From: JAENVU01 sp963801105
GTDB lineage: Bacteria > Actinomycetota > Acidimicrobiia > IMCC26256 > JAENVU01
Assembly: GCA_963801105.1 (NCBI GenBank)
Contig: CAWDDH010000003.1
Location: 2,108,001 to 2,172,000, forward strand
Length of the DNA stretch: 64,000 nt
Direction of reading: 5' to 3'
Part shown: one piece after another, positions 1-9,434 of the stretch
Layout of the letters: each line of letters begins with the position of its first letter
Numbering within the stretch: position 1 is the stretch's first letter
Made by a program: the position numbers and the translations under genes
The notes under the pieces: generated by a model
Told to the model about the DNA's origin: nothing
Seen by the model: only the letters and a program-made list of their open reading frames with translations
Database searches by the model: none

Positions 1-1
1 G

Positions 2-433
2 ATCCCTGGGAGCGAGTTCGGTGGCGTGGCCGGCTCCCGACTGAGCGCCGCACCGCTGGTCGTCGACGTGTGGCTCGAGCGCGTGCCCGACGGGATCGTC
101 GTGCACGGCACCGTCACCGGTGAGTACGAGTCCGAGTGCAGCCGCTGCCTGCAGCCGGTGCGCGGCGAGTGCTCCTTCCCCATCCGAGAGCTGTTCGAGG
201 CCGAGCCCATCGAGGGCGAGACCTACCCGCTCGAGGGCGAGACGATCGACCTCGAGCTGCCGGTGCGTGACACCGTCATCGTGGACCTCCCCCGGGCGCC
301 GTTGTGCCGGGAGGACTGTGCCGGACTGTGCCCGGTGTGCGGCATCGACCACAACACCGCTGAGTGCGATTGCGATCTGCACCCGCCCGATCCTCGGTGG
401 GACGCGCTCCGCGCGCTCACCTTCGACGACTGA
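2..433 (+). CDS. DUF177 (YceD family) protein, 5' end outside window
   Basis: The reading frame is open from base 2 and begins IPGSEFGG, resembling the conserved PGS segment near the family N-terminus, so the true start probably lies before the window; the GTG at 26 would cut this off. YceD proteins are small and almost always encoded directly before rpmF, as here (26 bases to rpmF). Visible features are a CSRCL motif in the first half and a cysteine cluster near the C-terminus (CREDCAGLCPVCG, then CDC) that probably binds a metal. The family is linked to 23S rRNA and ribosome biogenesis, but the biochemical role is not defined. Family assignment is secure; function is not. Confidence 0.85.
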   Translation: MPGSEFGGVAGSRLSAAPLVVDVWLERVPDGIVVHGTVTGEYESECSRCLQPVRGECSFPIRELFEAEPIEGETYPLEGETIDLELPVRDTVIVDLPRAPLCREDCAGLCPVCGIDHNTAECDCDLHPPDPRWDALRALTFDD

Positions 434-459
434 CCCCGACAGAATCCGAGGAGCAACCG

Positions 460-639
460 ATGGCCGTCCCCAAGCGCAAGACCCCGCGTTCGAAGACGCG
501 GAGCCGCAGGGCCGCGAGCTGGCGGACCGAGGAGCCGGCGCGCTCGCTCTGTCCGACCTGCGGCGCGGTGAAGCTGCCGCACACGGTCTGCGGCAACTGC
601 GGCACCTACCGCGGGCGTCAGGTCCTCGACGCGCAGTGA
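460..639 (+). CDS. rpmF: 50S ribosomal protein L32
   Basis: Encodes 59 residues starting MAVPKRKTPRSKTR, the standard L32 opening, rich in Lys and Arg. Two CxxC pairs (CPTC and CGNC) form the zinc ribbon seen in zinc-binding L32 proteins. The ATG follows a GAGGAG ribosome-binding site by a few bases, which fixes this start over the longer upstream-open frame. L32 is a structural protein of the large subunit. The order DUF177-rpmF-plsX is widespread in bacteria and couples ribosome and fatty-acid gene expression. Confidence 0.97.
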   Translation: MAVPKRKTPRSKTRSRRAASWRTEEPARSLCPTCGAVKLPHTVCGNCGTYRGRQVLDAQ

Positions 640-643
640 CCTC

Positions 644-1726
644 GTGAACCCTGCCGCTGCTGGCGACCCGGAGCTGCTCACCGTCGCGATCGACGCGATG
701 GGCGGAGATCACGCGCCCGACGCCATTGTCGACGGTGCCTGCCAGGCCGCGGGGTCCGTGGGCTGTCGGATCCTGCTCGTCGGCGACGAGGCGGCGATCC
801 TCGCCACCCGCCCCGACGGCACCCTGCCGGAGGGCGTGACCATCCGCGCCGCCGGTCAGGTGATCGCGATGGACGACGAGCCCGGGGCGGCGGTCCGCAC
901 GAAGAAGGACGCCTCCGTGGTGCGGGCCGCCGAGGCGGTCCGCGACGGCGGCGCCCATGCGATGGTCGGCGCCGGCAACACCGGGGCCACCATGGCCGCC
1001 GCGCTGTTGCGCTACGGCCGGATCAAGGGCGTCGCGCGCCCGGCGATCGGGGTGCCGATCCCGGTCCCGTTCGCCGCGCCGCACCTGCTCGTCGACGGCG
1101 GCGCGACTGTGGACTGCACCCCCGAGTGGCTGGTGCAGTTCGCCCAGATGGGCCGCGCGTACGCGCGCCTGCGCCTCGGCGTCGACGATCCGACGGTCGG
1201 GCTGCTGTCCAACGGCGAGGAACCGGGCAAGGGCGACGACCTCCGCAAGCAGACGTTCCCGTTGCTCGACGGGTTCCCGTGGTTCGTCGGCAACGTCGAG
1301 GGTCGCGACCTCATGTCAGGCCATCCGCACGTGATCGTCACCGACGGCTTCACCGGCAACGTCGCGCTCAAGACGGTCGAGGGCGCGCTCAAGGCCGCCG
1401 CCGGGTTGGTGTTCACGACCCTGTCGTCCACACCCGAGGCCAAGGCCGCGTCCGAGGTGGTCGCGCCGTTGCTGCTCCAGGGTGTGACCGACTACTTCGA
1501 TCCGGACACCTTCGGCGGCGCGGCCCTGCTCGGCGTGAACGGCGTCTGTGTGATCTCGCACGGCTCCTCGAGCGCGCGCGCGATCGTCAACGCGGTCCAG
1601 CTCGCGGTCGACTGCGTGACCGGAGGGTTCGTCACCCGGATGCAGGAAGCCATCGTCGACGACCGCGCCGGATCGCGGGCCGGGGTCGACACCGTCACCG
1701 TCGGAGAGGACGCCTATGCCGGCTGA
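644..1726 (+). CDS. plsX: Phosphate acyltransferase PlsX
   Basis: A 360-residue protein matching PlsX, which converts acyl-ACP and phosphate to acyl-phosphate plus ACP, the first step of PlsX/PlsY phospholipid synthesis. The hallmark AIDAMGGDHAP near residue 15 and GAGNTGATMAAA near residue 108 are visible, and the length is typical. It starts with GTG four bases after the rpmF stop and overlaps the acpP start by 11 bases, so rpmF-plsX-acpP are probably co-transcribed and translationally coupled. The acyl carrier protein encoded next door is the enzyme's own substrate carrier. Confidence 0.96.
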   Translation: MNPAAAGDPELLTVAIDAMGGDHAPDAIVDGACQAAGSVGCRILLVGDEAAILATRPDGTLPEGVTIRAAGQVIAMDDEPGAAVRTKKDASVVRAAEAVRDGGAHAMVGAGNTGATMAAALLRYGRIKGVARPAIGVPIPVPFAAPHLLVDGGATVDCTPEWLVQFAQMGRAYARLRLGVDDPTVGLLSNGEEPGKGDDLRKQTFPLLDGFPWFVGNVEGRDLMSGHPHVIVTDGFTGNVALKTVEGALKAAAGLVFTTLSSTPEAKAASEVVAPLLLQGVTDYFDPDTFGGAALLGVNGVCVISHGSSSARAIVNAVQLAVDCVTGGFVTRMQEAIVDDRAGSRAGVDTVTVGEDAYAG

Positions 1727-2018
1727 GACCCACTCGACCCACGAGCCCGTGAGCGCGGAGGACGTGTTCGCGATCGTCCGGACGCATCTCGCGGAGATCC
1801 TCGAGATCGACGACGCGACCATTACGATGGACTCGACCTTCGCCGACGACCTCAACGCCGACTCGCTCGCGCTGATCGAGCTGGTCGAGGCGCTCGAGGA
1901 GGATCTCGGCGAGCGCACCGTCGGCTTCACGGTCGATGACGAGGACCTCGGCGATCTGAAGTCGGTCAGGGACGCCGTCGACTACGTGACCGCACGCCTC
2001 GGAGGGACGGCGGCCTAG
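1716..2018 (+). CDS. acpP: Acyl carrier protein
   Basis: A 100-residue acidic protein with the phosphopantetheine attachment motif NADSLALIEL; Ser50 is the predicted attachment site. The four-helix ACP pattern is clear, preceded by about 15 extra N-terminal residues. It carries growing acyl chains for fatty-acid synthesis and serves as partner of PlsX. The start overlaps plsX by 11 bases. The sequence after the DSL helix contains an unusual insertion-like stretch (GERTVGFTVDDED) that sometimes marks specialised ACPs, but the location argues for the housekeeping form. Confidence 0.93.
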   Translation: MPAETHSTHEPVSAEDVFAIVRTHLAEILEIDDATITMDSTFADDLNADSLALIELVEALEEDLGERTVGFTVDDEDLGDLKSVRDAVDYVTARLGGTAA

Positions 2019-2034
2019 GCCGCACGTCGACGCG

Positions 2035-2772
2035 ATGGAGCCCGCTGCCTGCGCCCGGTTCGAGGAGCTCCTCGGCTGGTCGTTCCGCGAGGAGACACTG
2101 CTCGCGCAGGCGCTCGCGCACCGCTCCTGGTGCGCCGAGCATCCGGAGGACTCGTCGAACGAGCGGTTCGAGTTTCTCGGTGACGCGGTGCTCGGCATCG
2201 TCGTCACCGACCACATCTTCCGGACCTACCCGCACCACCAGGAGGGCGAGCTGGCCAAGGTGCGCGCCTCGGTGGTGAACGCCGAGGTGCTCGCCGAGGT
2301 GGCCGCCGCCATCGAGCTCGGCCCCTGCCTGCGTCTCGGCAAGGGCGAGGACAGCTCGGGCGGTCGCGAGAAGGGCTCGATCCTCGCCGACGCGATGGAG
2401 GCGGTGATCGCGGCGGTCTACCTCGACGGCGGCATGGAGGCAGCGTGGGACGTCGTGATGCGACTGTTCTCGGCGCGCATCATCGAGGCCGCGACCGGAC
2501 CCGGCGGCGACGACTACAAGACACGGCTGCAGGAGCTCGCCGCGCATCACTTCGACCGCCTGCCCCGCTACCAGGTGCGGGACGAGGGCCCGGACCACGC
2601 CAAGCGCTTCTTCGCGACCGTGATGCTCGGGGGCGAGCCGTACGGGCACGGTGAGGGCGGCTCCAAGAAGCAGGCCGAGCAGGCCGCGGCCCGGGCCGCG
2701 TGGGAGCGCGTCTCGGCCGGCAACGAACCGATCCCGACTGTCTGGGGGAGCCAGGGTGCCGGAACTCCCTGA
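2035..2772 (+). CDS. rnc: Ribonuclease III
   Basis: A 245-residue double-strand-specific endoribonuclease that processes rRNA precursors and structured mRNAs. The signature NERFEFLGDAVL lies at residues 42-53, with the acidic catalytic residues in it and in the later DAMEAVIAAVYLDGG segment. The C-terminal third is a double-stranded RNA binding domain ending in the GGSKKQAEQAAARAAW helix. It follows acpP by 16 bases and its end overlaps mutM by 17 bases, consistent with one operon. The acpP-rnc-mutM-smc order is conserved in Actinobacteria. Confidence 0.97.
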   Translation: MEPAACARFEELLGWSFREETLLAQALAHRSWCAEHPEDSSNERFEFLGDAVLGIVVTDHIFRTYPHHQEGELAKVRASVVNAEVLAEVAAAIELGPCLRLGKGEDSSGGREKGSILADAMEAVIAAVYLDGGMEAAWDVVMRLFSARIIEAATGPGGDDYKTRLQELAAHHFDRLPRYQVRDEGPDHAKRFFATVMLGGEPYGHGEGGSKKQAEQAAARAAWERVSAGNEPIPTVWGSQGAGTP

Positions 2773-3592
2773 GGTCGAGGTGATCCGCCGGGACCTCGAG
2801 AAGGAGGTCGTGGGCAAGAAGGTCAAGGCCGTGGACGTCAACGGCATGCGCACGATCCGTCGCTACCGCCAGCGCAAGCAGTTCACGAGCGCGCTCATCG
2901 GCAAGAAGTTCACCGGTGTGGAGCGGCGCGGGAAGTACCTGCTCGTCAAGCTCGACGGCGGTGACGTCCTCGTCATCCATCTGGGGATGTCGGGCCAGCT
3001 CCGGCGGGCGCCCGGCACCAAGGAGCCGCTGGCCAAGCACACCCACGTGGTCATCACGTTCAGCCAGGGCGGGCAGCTGCGGTTCATCGACCCGCGGACC
3101 TTCGGCGAGATGTTCGTGACGACGGTCGAGGGAATCCAGGACGTCGACGAGCTCGCCCATCTCGGCATGGACCCGCTCGAGACGGCGATCAGCTGGGACT
3201 ACTTCGGCGACCTCGTCGCCGAGCGCCACGCCAAGCTCAAGCCGATGCTGATGGACCAGAAGTTCATCGCCGGGATCGGCAACATCTACTCGGACGAGAT
3301 CCTCCACCACGCCGGGCTCCGCTGGGACCGCATGAGCGACGAGCTCACCCCCGAGGAGGTGCGTCGTCTGTACCGCGCCCTGGTCGAGGTCCTCCAGGAC
3401 GGCGTGAAGTACCGGGGCTCGTCCCTCGCCGACGAGCAGTACGTGGACCTCCAGGGCCGCAAGGGCAACTACCAGGACCACCACCAGGTGTACGCACGGG
3501 AGGGTCAGGCGTGCCTCCGGTGCCGGCGCAGCATCGTGCGCGAGAAGGTGGGTGGCCGCTCGACCTTCTACTGTCCCTACTGCCAGGTGTAG
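2756..3592 (+). CDS. mutM: Formamidopyrimidine-DNA glycosylase
   Basis: A 278-residue bifunctional base-excision glycosylase/AP lyase. After removal of the first residue the protein begins PELPEVE, with the Pro that forms the Schiff base and the catalytic Glu next to it, so the GTG at 2756 is fixed even though it lies inside rnc. The C-terminal zinc finger is complete (CLRC then CPYC 20 residues later). Helix-two-turn-helix residues (KFIAGIGNIYSDEIL) are present. It removes 8-oxoguanine and related lesions. The C-terminal tail stops right after the zinc finger, as usual. Confidence 0.97.
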   Translation: MPELPEVEVIRRDLEKEVVGKKVKAVDVNGMRTIRRYRQRKQFTSALIGKKFTGVERRGKYLLVKLDGGDVLVIHLGMSGQLRRAPGTKEPLAKHTHVVITFSQGGQLRFIDPRTFGEMFVTTVEGIQDVDELAHLGMDPLETAISWDYFGDLVAERHAKLKPMLMDQKFIAGIGNIYSDEILHHAGLRWDRMSDELTPEEVRRLYRALVEVLQDGVKYRGSSLADEQYVDLQGRKGNYQDHHQVYAREGQACLRCRRSIVREKVGGRSTFYCPYCQV

Positions 3593-3667
3593 GGGTGTCG
3601 GCGCGTCCGGGCCCGCGGCCGGAGACCGGCGAGACGCCGGATCCGCGCGGTGCGAGAGGGCCCTCGG

Positions 3668-3673
3668 TACGCT
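3668..3673 (+). promoter_or_regulatory. Candidate -10 box (TACGCT) before smc
   Basis: The 109-base gap between mutM and smc holds TACGCT, matching the TAnnnT -10 pattern that recurs in this window, about 30 bases before the smc GTG. No clear -35 is visible. A strong GGAGGA ribosome-binding site follows at 3688-3693. Confidence 0.4.
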
Positions 3674-3701
3674 CGGGCATCGGTTACGGAGGAGCTGCGG
3701 A

Positions 3702-6700
3702 GTGTTCCTGAAGTCCCTGACGTTGCGCGGGTTCAAGTCGTTCGCGGACAAGACGGTCCTCGAGTTCGAGCCCGGCGTGATGGTGGTGGTCGGTCCGAAC
3801 GGGTCCGGCAAGTCCAACCTGGTCGACGCGGTCGCGTGGGTGCTCGGCGCCCAGGGACCGCGCACGCTGCGCGGCGGCAAGATGGACGACGTCATCTTCG
3901 CCGGCACCGCCGACCGGCCGGCGCTCGGTCGGGCCGAGGTGTCACTCACGATCGACAACGGCGCCGGGCTCCTGCCGATCGAGTTCTCCGAGGTCACCAT
4001 CACCCGGACGCTGTTCCGCAACGGCGACTCCGAGTACGCGATCAACGGAGCACCGTGCCGTCTGCTCGACATCCAGGAGATGCTCTCCGACAGCGGCATC
4101 GGTCGGCAGCAGCACGTGATCGTGGGCCAGGGCCAGCTCGACTCGGTGCTGAACTCGCGCCCGGAGGACCGGCGCGCCGTGATCGAGGAGGCCGCGGGCA
4201 TCCTCAAGTACCGCAAGCGCCGGGAGAAGGCCGAGCGCCGGCTCGAGGCGACCGAGGGCAACCTGCTCCGGCTGAACGACCTCCTCCGCGAGGTGCGGCG
4301 CGGGCTCGGGCCGCTCCAGAAGCAGGCCGACGCCGCGCGTCGCCACGACGGGGTCGTGGCCGAGCTCGCGGCGATCCGGCTCCACCTCGTCGGACGCGAG
4401 CTGGCGGGACTCCAGGCCAAGACGACGCGTCTGCGCGATCAGGCCGGTGAGCTGGCGCGCGAGGAGGCGGGGATCCAGGCGCGCCTGCGCGAGCTCGACG
4501 TCTCCGTGCTCGACGCGGAGCGCGCGCTCACCGACGTCGGCCAGGGCGACGTGGCGGACGCGCTCACGCGCGTCGAGGCCATGCGCGAGCGGGCGCGCGG
4601 TCTGGCCGCGCTGGTCATCGAGCGCCGCCGGAGCATCGAGCGGGAGCTGAGCGCCGCGGCCGACGAGGGCGTCGTCGAGACGCTCGTGGCCGACGCCGGC
4701 GCGATCAGGTCCGAGCTCGAGGCGCTCGACCCGGAGTCGGGCGGGCTCGCGTCGCGCGGCATCGACATCGAGGCCGCCGAGCGCGAGCTGGCCGAGGAGC
4801 GGGTCGGCATCGCGGGGACCGACGACGGCGACGACCCGGTCGCCGAGGCCGGCGCGGTCCGTCGCGAGCTCGCCGCTCGACGGGACGGCCTCGCCCGGAT
4901 CGAGGCCGAGCTGGAGCGCTTCGACGCCCGGGTGCGCGTCGTGGAGGCCCGCCACGGTCAGCTCGCGTTCGAGCTGACGTCGGTCTCCGAGCAGCTCCGG
5001 ACGGTCGAGACGTCGGTCCCTGGCGCGACGGCCGCGGCGGAAACGGCGGTGGCCGCACGCGCCCGGGCCGAGGACGCGCTGGCCCGGGCCGAGGCGCGGT
5101 GGCGCGAGGCCGAGAGCGACGCGAGCCGCTGGCAGGCACGCGCCGACGCGCTGGCCCAGGCGCTCGACGCCGCGAACGACGCCGAGGCCGCGGCGGTGCT
5201 CGACGGCATGGTCGGGGTCGCGGGCTCGCTCGTGAACCACCTCGTGATCGAGCCGGGCGCCGAGCGGGCGGTCGCTGCCGCGCTCGGCGACGCGATGGGC
5301 TCGGTGATCGTCTCCGGCCGCGACGAGGCGCGGACAGCGGTCGAGCGCCTGGCCGCGGGTGACGCGGCCGCCTGGCTGCTCGTGCTCGACGCGGCCGACA
5401 CCGCGGTGACCACCGGTGCGACCCTCGCGCCCGAGGGTGCCCGCCCGCTCGCGGGCTGCGTGCGCGCGAGTCTCCCGGGCCTCCAGGCGACGCTGGCCCG
5501 CACCCTCGCGGGCGTCGTGCTGGCCGAGGGGGACTGGCGGGTGGCGATGGACCTCGCCGTCGCGAACCCGGATCTCACGGTGATGACCGGTTCGGGTGAC
5601 CGCTTCGGCGGTGGCCGGCCGTGGCGCTTCGGTGCCGAGCAGTCGGCCGGCGTCACCCGGGCCGCGTTCGACGAGGCGATCGAGGCGGCGGAGCGGTCCG
5701 TCGAGGCGCGCGACGCCGCCCGTTCGGCGGTGGACTCCGAGCGCGTCGCCGTCACCGAGGCGCGTGAGGTCGAGCAACGCACCGCGGAGTCCGCGCGCAA
5801 GGCGCGCAGTGAGTTCGACCGGGCGCGGGCCGAGGCCGACCGGATCGCCAGCGAGCGCGAGGAGCGCAACCACGAGCTCGAGGTCGCGGGCGGCACCCGC
5901 GTGGGCCTCGTCGAGGCACTCGCGGCCGAGCACGCGCTGGCTGCGCGCCCTCGAGGCACGCCTGCCCGAGCTCGAGTCGGCCGAGGCGGACGCGCAGCGC
6001 CGGGCCGATGCACGCGCCGAGGACCTCGCGGACCTCGAGCGGCGCGCCGAGGCGGTCGCCGGTCTTCGCCGGGAGCACTCGGCCCGGGTGGCGACCCTCG
6101 ACGAGCGGCGGTCGATGCTCACCCGGCGCCTGGCGGAGGTCGAGGAGCGGCTCGCCCGGGATCCCGAGGCCAAGGCCGCGGCCGAGCAATACCGCGCCGG
6201 GCTGATCGCGAAGGGCAGCGCGTACGAGCGGGTCGGTCGCCGGCTCGACGAGCTGACCGGCCGGGTGGACGGCGCGCTCGGCTGGTTGCGGGAGGAACGT
6301 CGGATCCAGACCGAGCGGGCGAGCGCGGCCGGTGGCCGGCTCGAGCAGCTCCGCACCCGACGCCGCGACGACGAGCAGCAGCTCGCGGGAGTCCGTGAGC
6401 GGATGCAGCGCCGCGAGGTCGAGGAGGCCGAGAACCGGATGCGGCTCGAGGCGGCCGTCGAGCGGATCCGGACCGACTTCGACTGCGAGCCGGGCGTGGC
6501 GATCACGACCGAGGCCCCCGAGGTGCCCGAGGGCACGACGCTCGCGGGCCGGGCGCGTGACCTCGACCGCGACCTGCGGATCATGGGACCGATCAACCCG
6601 CTCGCGCTCGAGGAGTTCGAGGCGCTCCAGGAGCGTCACGACTTCCTCGTCCAGCAGCTCGACGACGTGAAGAACAGCCGGCGCGAGCTGCAGCGGGTCA

Positions 6701-7194
6701 TCAAGGCCGTCGACCACGAGATCGTGACGGTCTTCGACACCGCGTTCGCCGACGTCCAGGAGAACTTCACGGCACTCTTCACGACACTGTTCCCCGGCGG
6801 CTCGGGCCGGATCTACCTGACCGACCCGGACGACCTCCTCAACACCGGGATCGAGATGGAGGCGCGGCCCTCGGGGAAGAACACCAAGCGCCTGTCGCTG
6901 CTCTCGGGCGGCGAGCGGTCGCTCACGGCGATGGCCTTCCTCTTCGCCGTGTTCCGCTCCCGGCCGTCGCCCTTCTACCTGCTCGACGAGGTGGAGGCGG
7001 CGCTCGACGACGTGAACCTCCACCGCTTCCTCGATCTCCTGCACGAGTTCCGTAACGAGGCGCAGCTGCTCGTGGTGTCGCACCAGAAGCGCACGATGGA
7101 GGCGGGCGACTGCCTGTACGGCGTGACGATGGCGCCGGGCGGCTCGACCAAGGTCGTGAGCCAGCGGATGCGCGGCGAGATCGTCTTGACCTGA
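3702..7194 (+). CDS. smc: Chromosome segregation protein SMC (interrupted by a +1 frameshift)
   Basis: SMC ATPases fold and segregate chromosomes with ScpA and ScpB. The start is GTG at 3702 after GGAGGA. The Walker A motif GPNGSGKSN is at residues 31-39; the hinge domain lies near residue 500; long heptad-rich coiled coils flank it. The signature LSLLSGGERSLTAMAF and Walker B FYLLDEVEAALDD lie near the end. The N-terminal frame runs through ...LAAEHAL and then loses homology; the C-terminal frame resumes with RALEARLPELES, so the frame changes at about 5935-5945. Removing one G from the CTGGCTGCGC stretch restores a continuous 1163-residue protein, the normal family length. The break is therefore most simply an extra base, either in the assembly or in the strain. 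Confidence 0.9.
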
Positions 7195-7199
7195 GTGCC

Positions 7200-8225
7200 A
7201 TGAGCCTGCTCTCAGCCACGGGATCCGACGAGCTCGAGCTGATCAAGGCGTGTGGTCCGGCGGGGTCGCGGTCCTGGCTGTGTGCCCGGATGTACGACCT
7301 CACGGGCAACATCCGGGCGGCCGAGGTCGCCGACACCTTCGCGAAGCCCTTCCGGGTGTTGGTCATCGTCGCCGCCGCCTACGTCCTCGTGCGGGTGACC
7401 CGCTTGCTGCTCCGGCGGGTCACCCGCCGGCTCGCTCGGAACGGCGCGTCCGATCACATCGAGAAGCTGCGGCGGCGGACGGGAGTCGCGCTCCTCGACA
7501 CGTCGCCGGTTCCGAGCGTGCGGCGCGCGCTCCGCGCCGAGACCATCGGTGCCGTGCTGCGCAGCGTGGCGAGCATCCTCATCTGGGCGACCGCCCTCAT
7601 CATGATCCTCGACACCTTCGACGTGAACCTCGCTGCGATCGGTGTCGGCGCCAGCATCATCGGGGTCGCGATCGGGTTCGGCTCGCAGTCGCTCGTCCGT
7701 GACTTCCTTTCCGGGGTCTTCATGCTCGTCGAGGACCAGTACGGGGTCGGCGACGTCATCGACGTCGGCGCCGCGGTCGGCACCGTCGAAGGTGTGAGCC
7801 TGCGCACGACCCGTCTGCGTGACAACGAAGGCGTCGTCTGGCACGTCCCGAACGGCGAGATCCTGCGCGTCGGGAACAAGAGCCAGCAGTGGTCGCGTGC
7901 GCTGCTCGACGTGCCGGTCGCGTACGACGCAGACATCGCGGTCGCGACGGAGTCGATCCGCACCGCCGCGATGTCGGTCGCCGCGGACCCGGAGTTCGAA
8001 CGGCTCGTGATCGACGAGCCGGAGGTCCTCGGCGTGGAGCAGATCACGACCGACCAGGTGGTGATCCGGCTCGGCGTCAAGACGCGGCCGTTGGAGCAGT
8101 GGCGGGTCGCCCGCGAGCTCCGGCTGCGCGTGAAGTCCGCGCTCGACGCGGCAGGCATCCGGCCCGGCGGCGACACGACGGTGACCTACCGGGCGGAAGG
8201 CGGGCCTCCGACCAGCGACCGTTAG
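7200..8225 (+). CDS. MscS-family small-conductance mechanosensitive channel
   Basis: A 341-residue inner-membrane protein of the MscS family, which forms heptameric channels that open on hypo-osmotic shock. Membrane segments are visible at about residues 50-70 (VLVIVAAAYVLVRV) and 118-138 (SILIWATALIMIL), and the pore-lining third helix is rich in Gly and Ala (GVGASIIGVAIGFGSQSLV) followed by the MscS beta domain (QYGVGDVIDVG). The C-terminal alpha/beta domain is present. It starts six bases after the smc stop, so the two may be co-transcribed. The length is close to E. coli MscS with an N-terminal addition of about 40 residues. Confidence 0.92.
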   Translation: MSLLSATGSDELELIKACGPAGSRSWLCARMYDLTGNIRAAEVADTFAKPFRVLVIVAAAYVLVRVTRLLLRRVTRRLARNGASDHIEKLRRRTGVALLDTSPVPSVRRALRAETIGAVLRSVASILIWATALIMILDTFDVNLAAIGVGASIIGVAIGFGSQSLVRDFLSGVFMLVEDQYGVGDVIDVGAAVGTVEGVSLRTTRLRDNEGVVWHVPNGEILRVGNKSQQWSRALLDVPVAYDADIAVATESIRTAAMSVAADPEFERLVIDEPEVLGVEQITTDQVVIRLGVKTRPLEQWRVARELRLRVKSALDAAGIRPGGDTTVTYRAEGGPPTSDR

Positions 8226-8228
8226 GCT
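8223..8228 (+). promoter_or_regulatory. -10 box TAGGCT before ftsY
   Basis: TAGGCT contains the mscS stop codon and lies nine bases before the ftsY ATG, so an ftsY transcript from it would have essentially no leader. This is the arrangement seen before several other genes here. Confidence 0.5.
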
Positions 8229-8237
8229 CGCCGGCTC

Positions 8238-9377
8238 ATGGAAATCGTCGTAATTCTCCTGATCCTCGCGCTCGCGGTCGTCCTCGTCGGCGGGGGGCTC
8301 TTCCTCTCTCGCCGCTCGGCGCGGGCCGGTGACGACGTCGCGGCGCCCCCTCGTCGCCGGGGCACGACCACACCACCCGCACCACCACGTCCCCGCGATG
8401 CCGCCGCGGCGCCTCCGGTCGAGACCGTCGAGCCGCGGGCGCCGACCGAGGCCGTCGAGGAGGCCCCGCCCGCCGAGCGGGTGCGCCCGCGGCTGCGGGA
8501 GCGCCTGGGCAAGACCCGCGCCGCGTTCTCGGGCGCGTTCAGCGGGATCACCGGGCGGGCGAAGGTCGACGACGAGACGTGGGACGACCTCGAGGAGGCC
8601 CTGATCCTCGCCGACGTCGGCGTGCCGACGACCACCAAGGTCATCGAAGCCGTGCGCACCCGTGCCGAAGCCGAGAAGGTCGCCGATCCGGATCGTGTGA
8701 TCGAGCTGCTCCGCGAGGAGCTCGTGGTGCTCCTGGCCGACGCCGAGCGCGAGCTGCACCTGGGTGCGGCGCGGCCGAGCGTATGGATGTTCGTGGGCGT
8801 GAACGGCGTCGGCAAGACCACCAGCATCGCCAAGCTCGCCCAGCGCGAATGTGACGCCGGCCGTCGGGTGGTGCTCGCGGCCGCGGACACCTTCCGCGCC
8901 GCCGCCGCCGAGCAGCTCGCCCATTGGGCGGAGCGCACCGGGACCGAGATCGTCCGGGGCCAGGAGGGCGCCGACCCGGGGTCGGTCGTGTTCGACGCCA
9001 TGAGCGCCGCCTCCAACCGGGGCGCCGACCTCGTGCTGGTCGACACCGCGGGCCGGCTGCACACCAAGGTGAACCTGATGGAGGAGCTGAAGAAGCTCCG
9101 CCGGATCGTCGAGCGCACCGAGGGCGCGCTGACCGAGGTGCTCCTGGTGGTGGACGCGTCCACCGGCCAGAACGGTCTGACCCAGGCGCGCCAGTTCGCC
9201 GAGGCCGTGGACGTGACCGGGGTCGTCCTCACCAAGCTCGACGGGACGGCCAAGGGCGGGATCGTGCTCGCGATCCAGTCCGAGCTGGGCATCCCGGTCA
9301 AGGTCGTCGGCGTCGGCGAGAGCGCGGACGACCTCATCCCGTTCGACCCCGACGAGTTCGTCGCGGCGCTCTTCTGA
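8238..9377 (+). CDS. ftsY: Signal recognition particle receptor FtsY
   Basis: A 379-residue SRP GTPase that docks ribosome-SRP complexes at the membrane. The N-terminus is a predicted membrane anchor (EIVVILLILALAVVLVGGG), followed by a Pro/Ala/Arg-rich linker to about residue 90, then the N and G domains. G1 is GVNGVGKTTSIAKLA, G3 is DTAGR, G4 is TKLDGTAKGG. The anchor replaces the long acidic A domain of enterobacterial FtsY, as is common in Actinobacteria. Its partner gene ffh follows after 57 bases. No ribosome-binding site is obvious, in keeping with a leaderless message. Confidence 0.96.
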   Translation: MEIVVILLILALAVVLVGGGLFLSRRSARAGDDVAAPPRRRGTTTPPAPPRPRDAAAAPPVETVEPRAPTEAVEEAPPAERVRPRLRERLGKTRAAFSGAFSGITGRAKVDDETWDDLEEALILADVGVPTTTKVIEAVRTRAEAEKVADPDRVIELLREELVVLLADAERELHLGAARPSVWMFVGVNGVGKTTSIAKLAQRECDAGRRVVLAAADTFRAAAAEQLAHWAERTGTEIVRGQEGADPGSVVFDAMSAASNRGADLVLVDTAGRLHTKVNLMEELKKLRRIVERTEGALTEVLLVVDASTGQNGLTQARQFAEAVDVTGVVLTKLDGTAKGGIVLAIQSELGIPVKVVGVGESADDLIPFDPDEFVAALF

Positions 9378-9419
9378 CTCGCCGCCGGGTGTGATCCCAG
9401 GGTGCGCTCGGACGAGCCA

Positions 9420-9425
9420 TAAGCT
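9420..9425 (+). promoter_or_regulatory. -10 box TAAGCT before ffh
   Basis: TAAGCT lies nine bases before the ffh ATG in the 57-base ftsY-ffh gap, repeating the near-leaderless layout of ftsY. No good -35 is evident. Confidence 0.45.
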
Positions 9426-9434
9426 CGCCTGCAC

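Noticed and set aside
3702..7194. Programmed +1 frameshift in smc
   Set aside because: No slippery sequence, stop codon or stimulatory structure is seen at the site, and five unrelated genes show similar breaks; kept only as a remote alternative.
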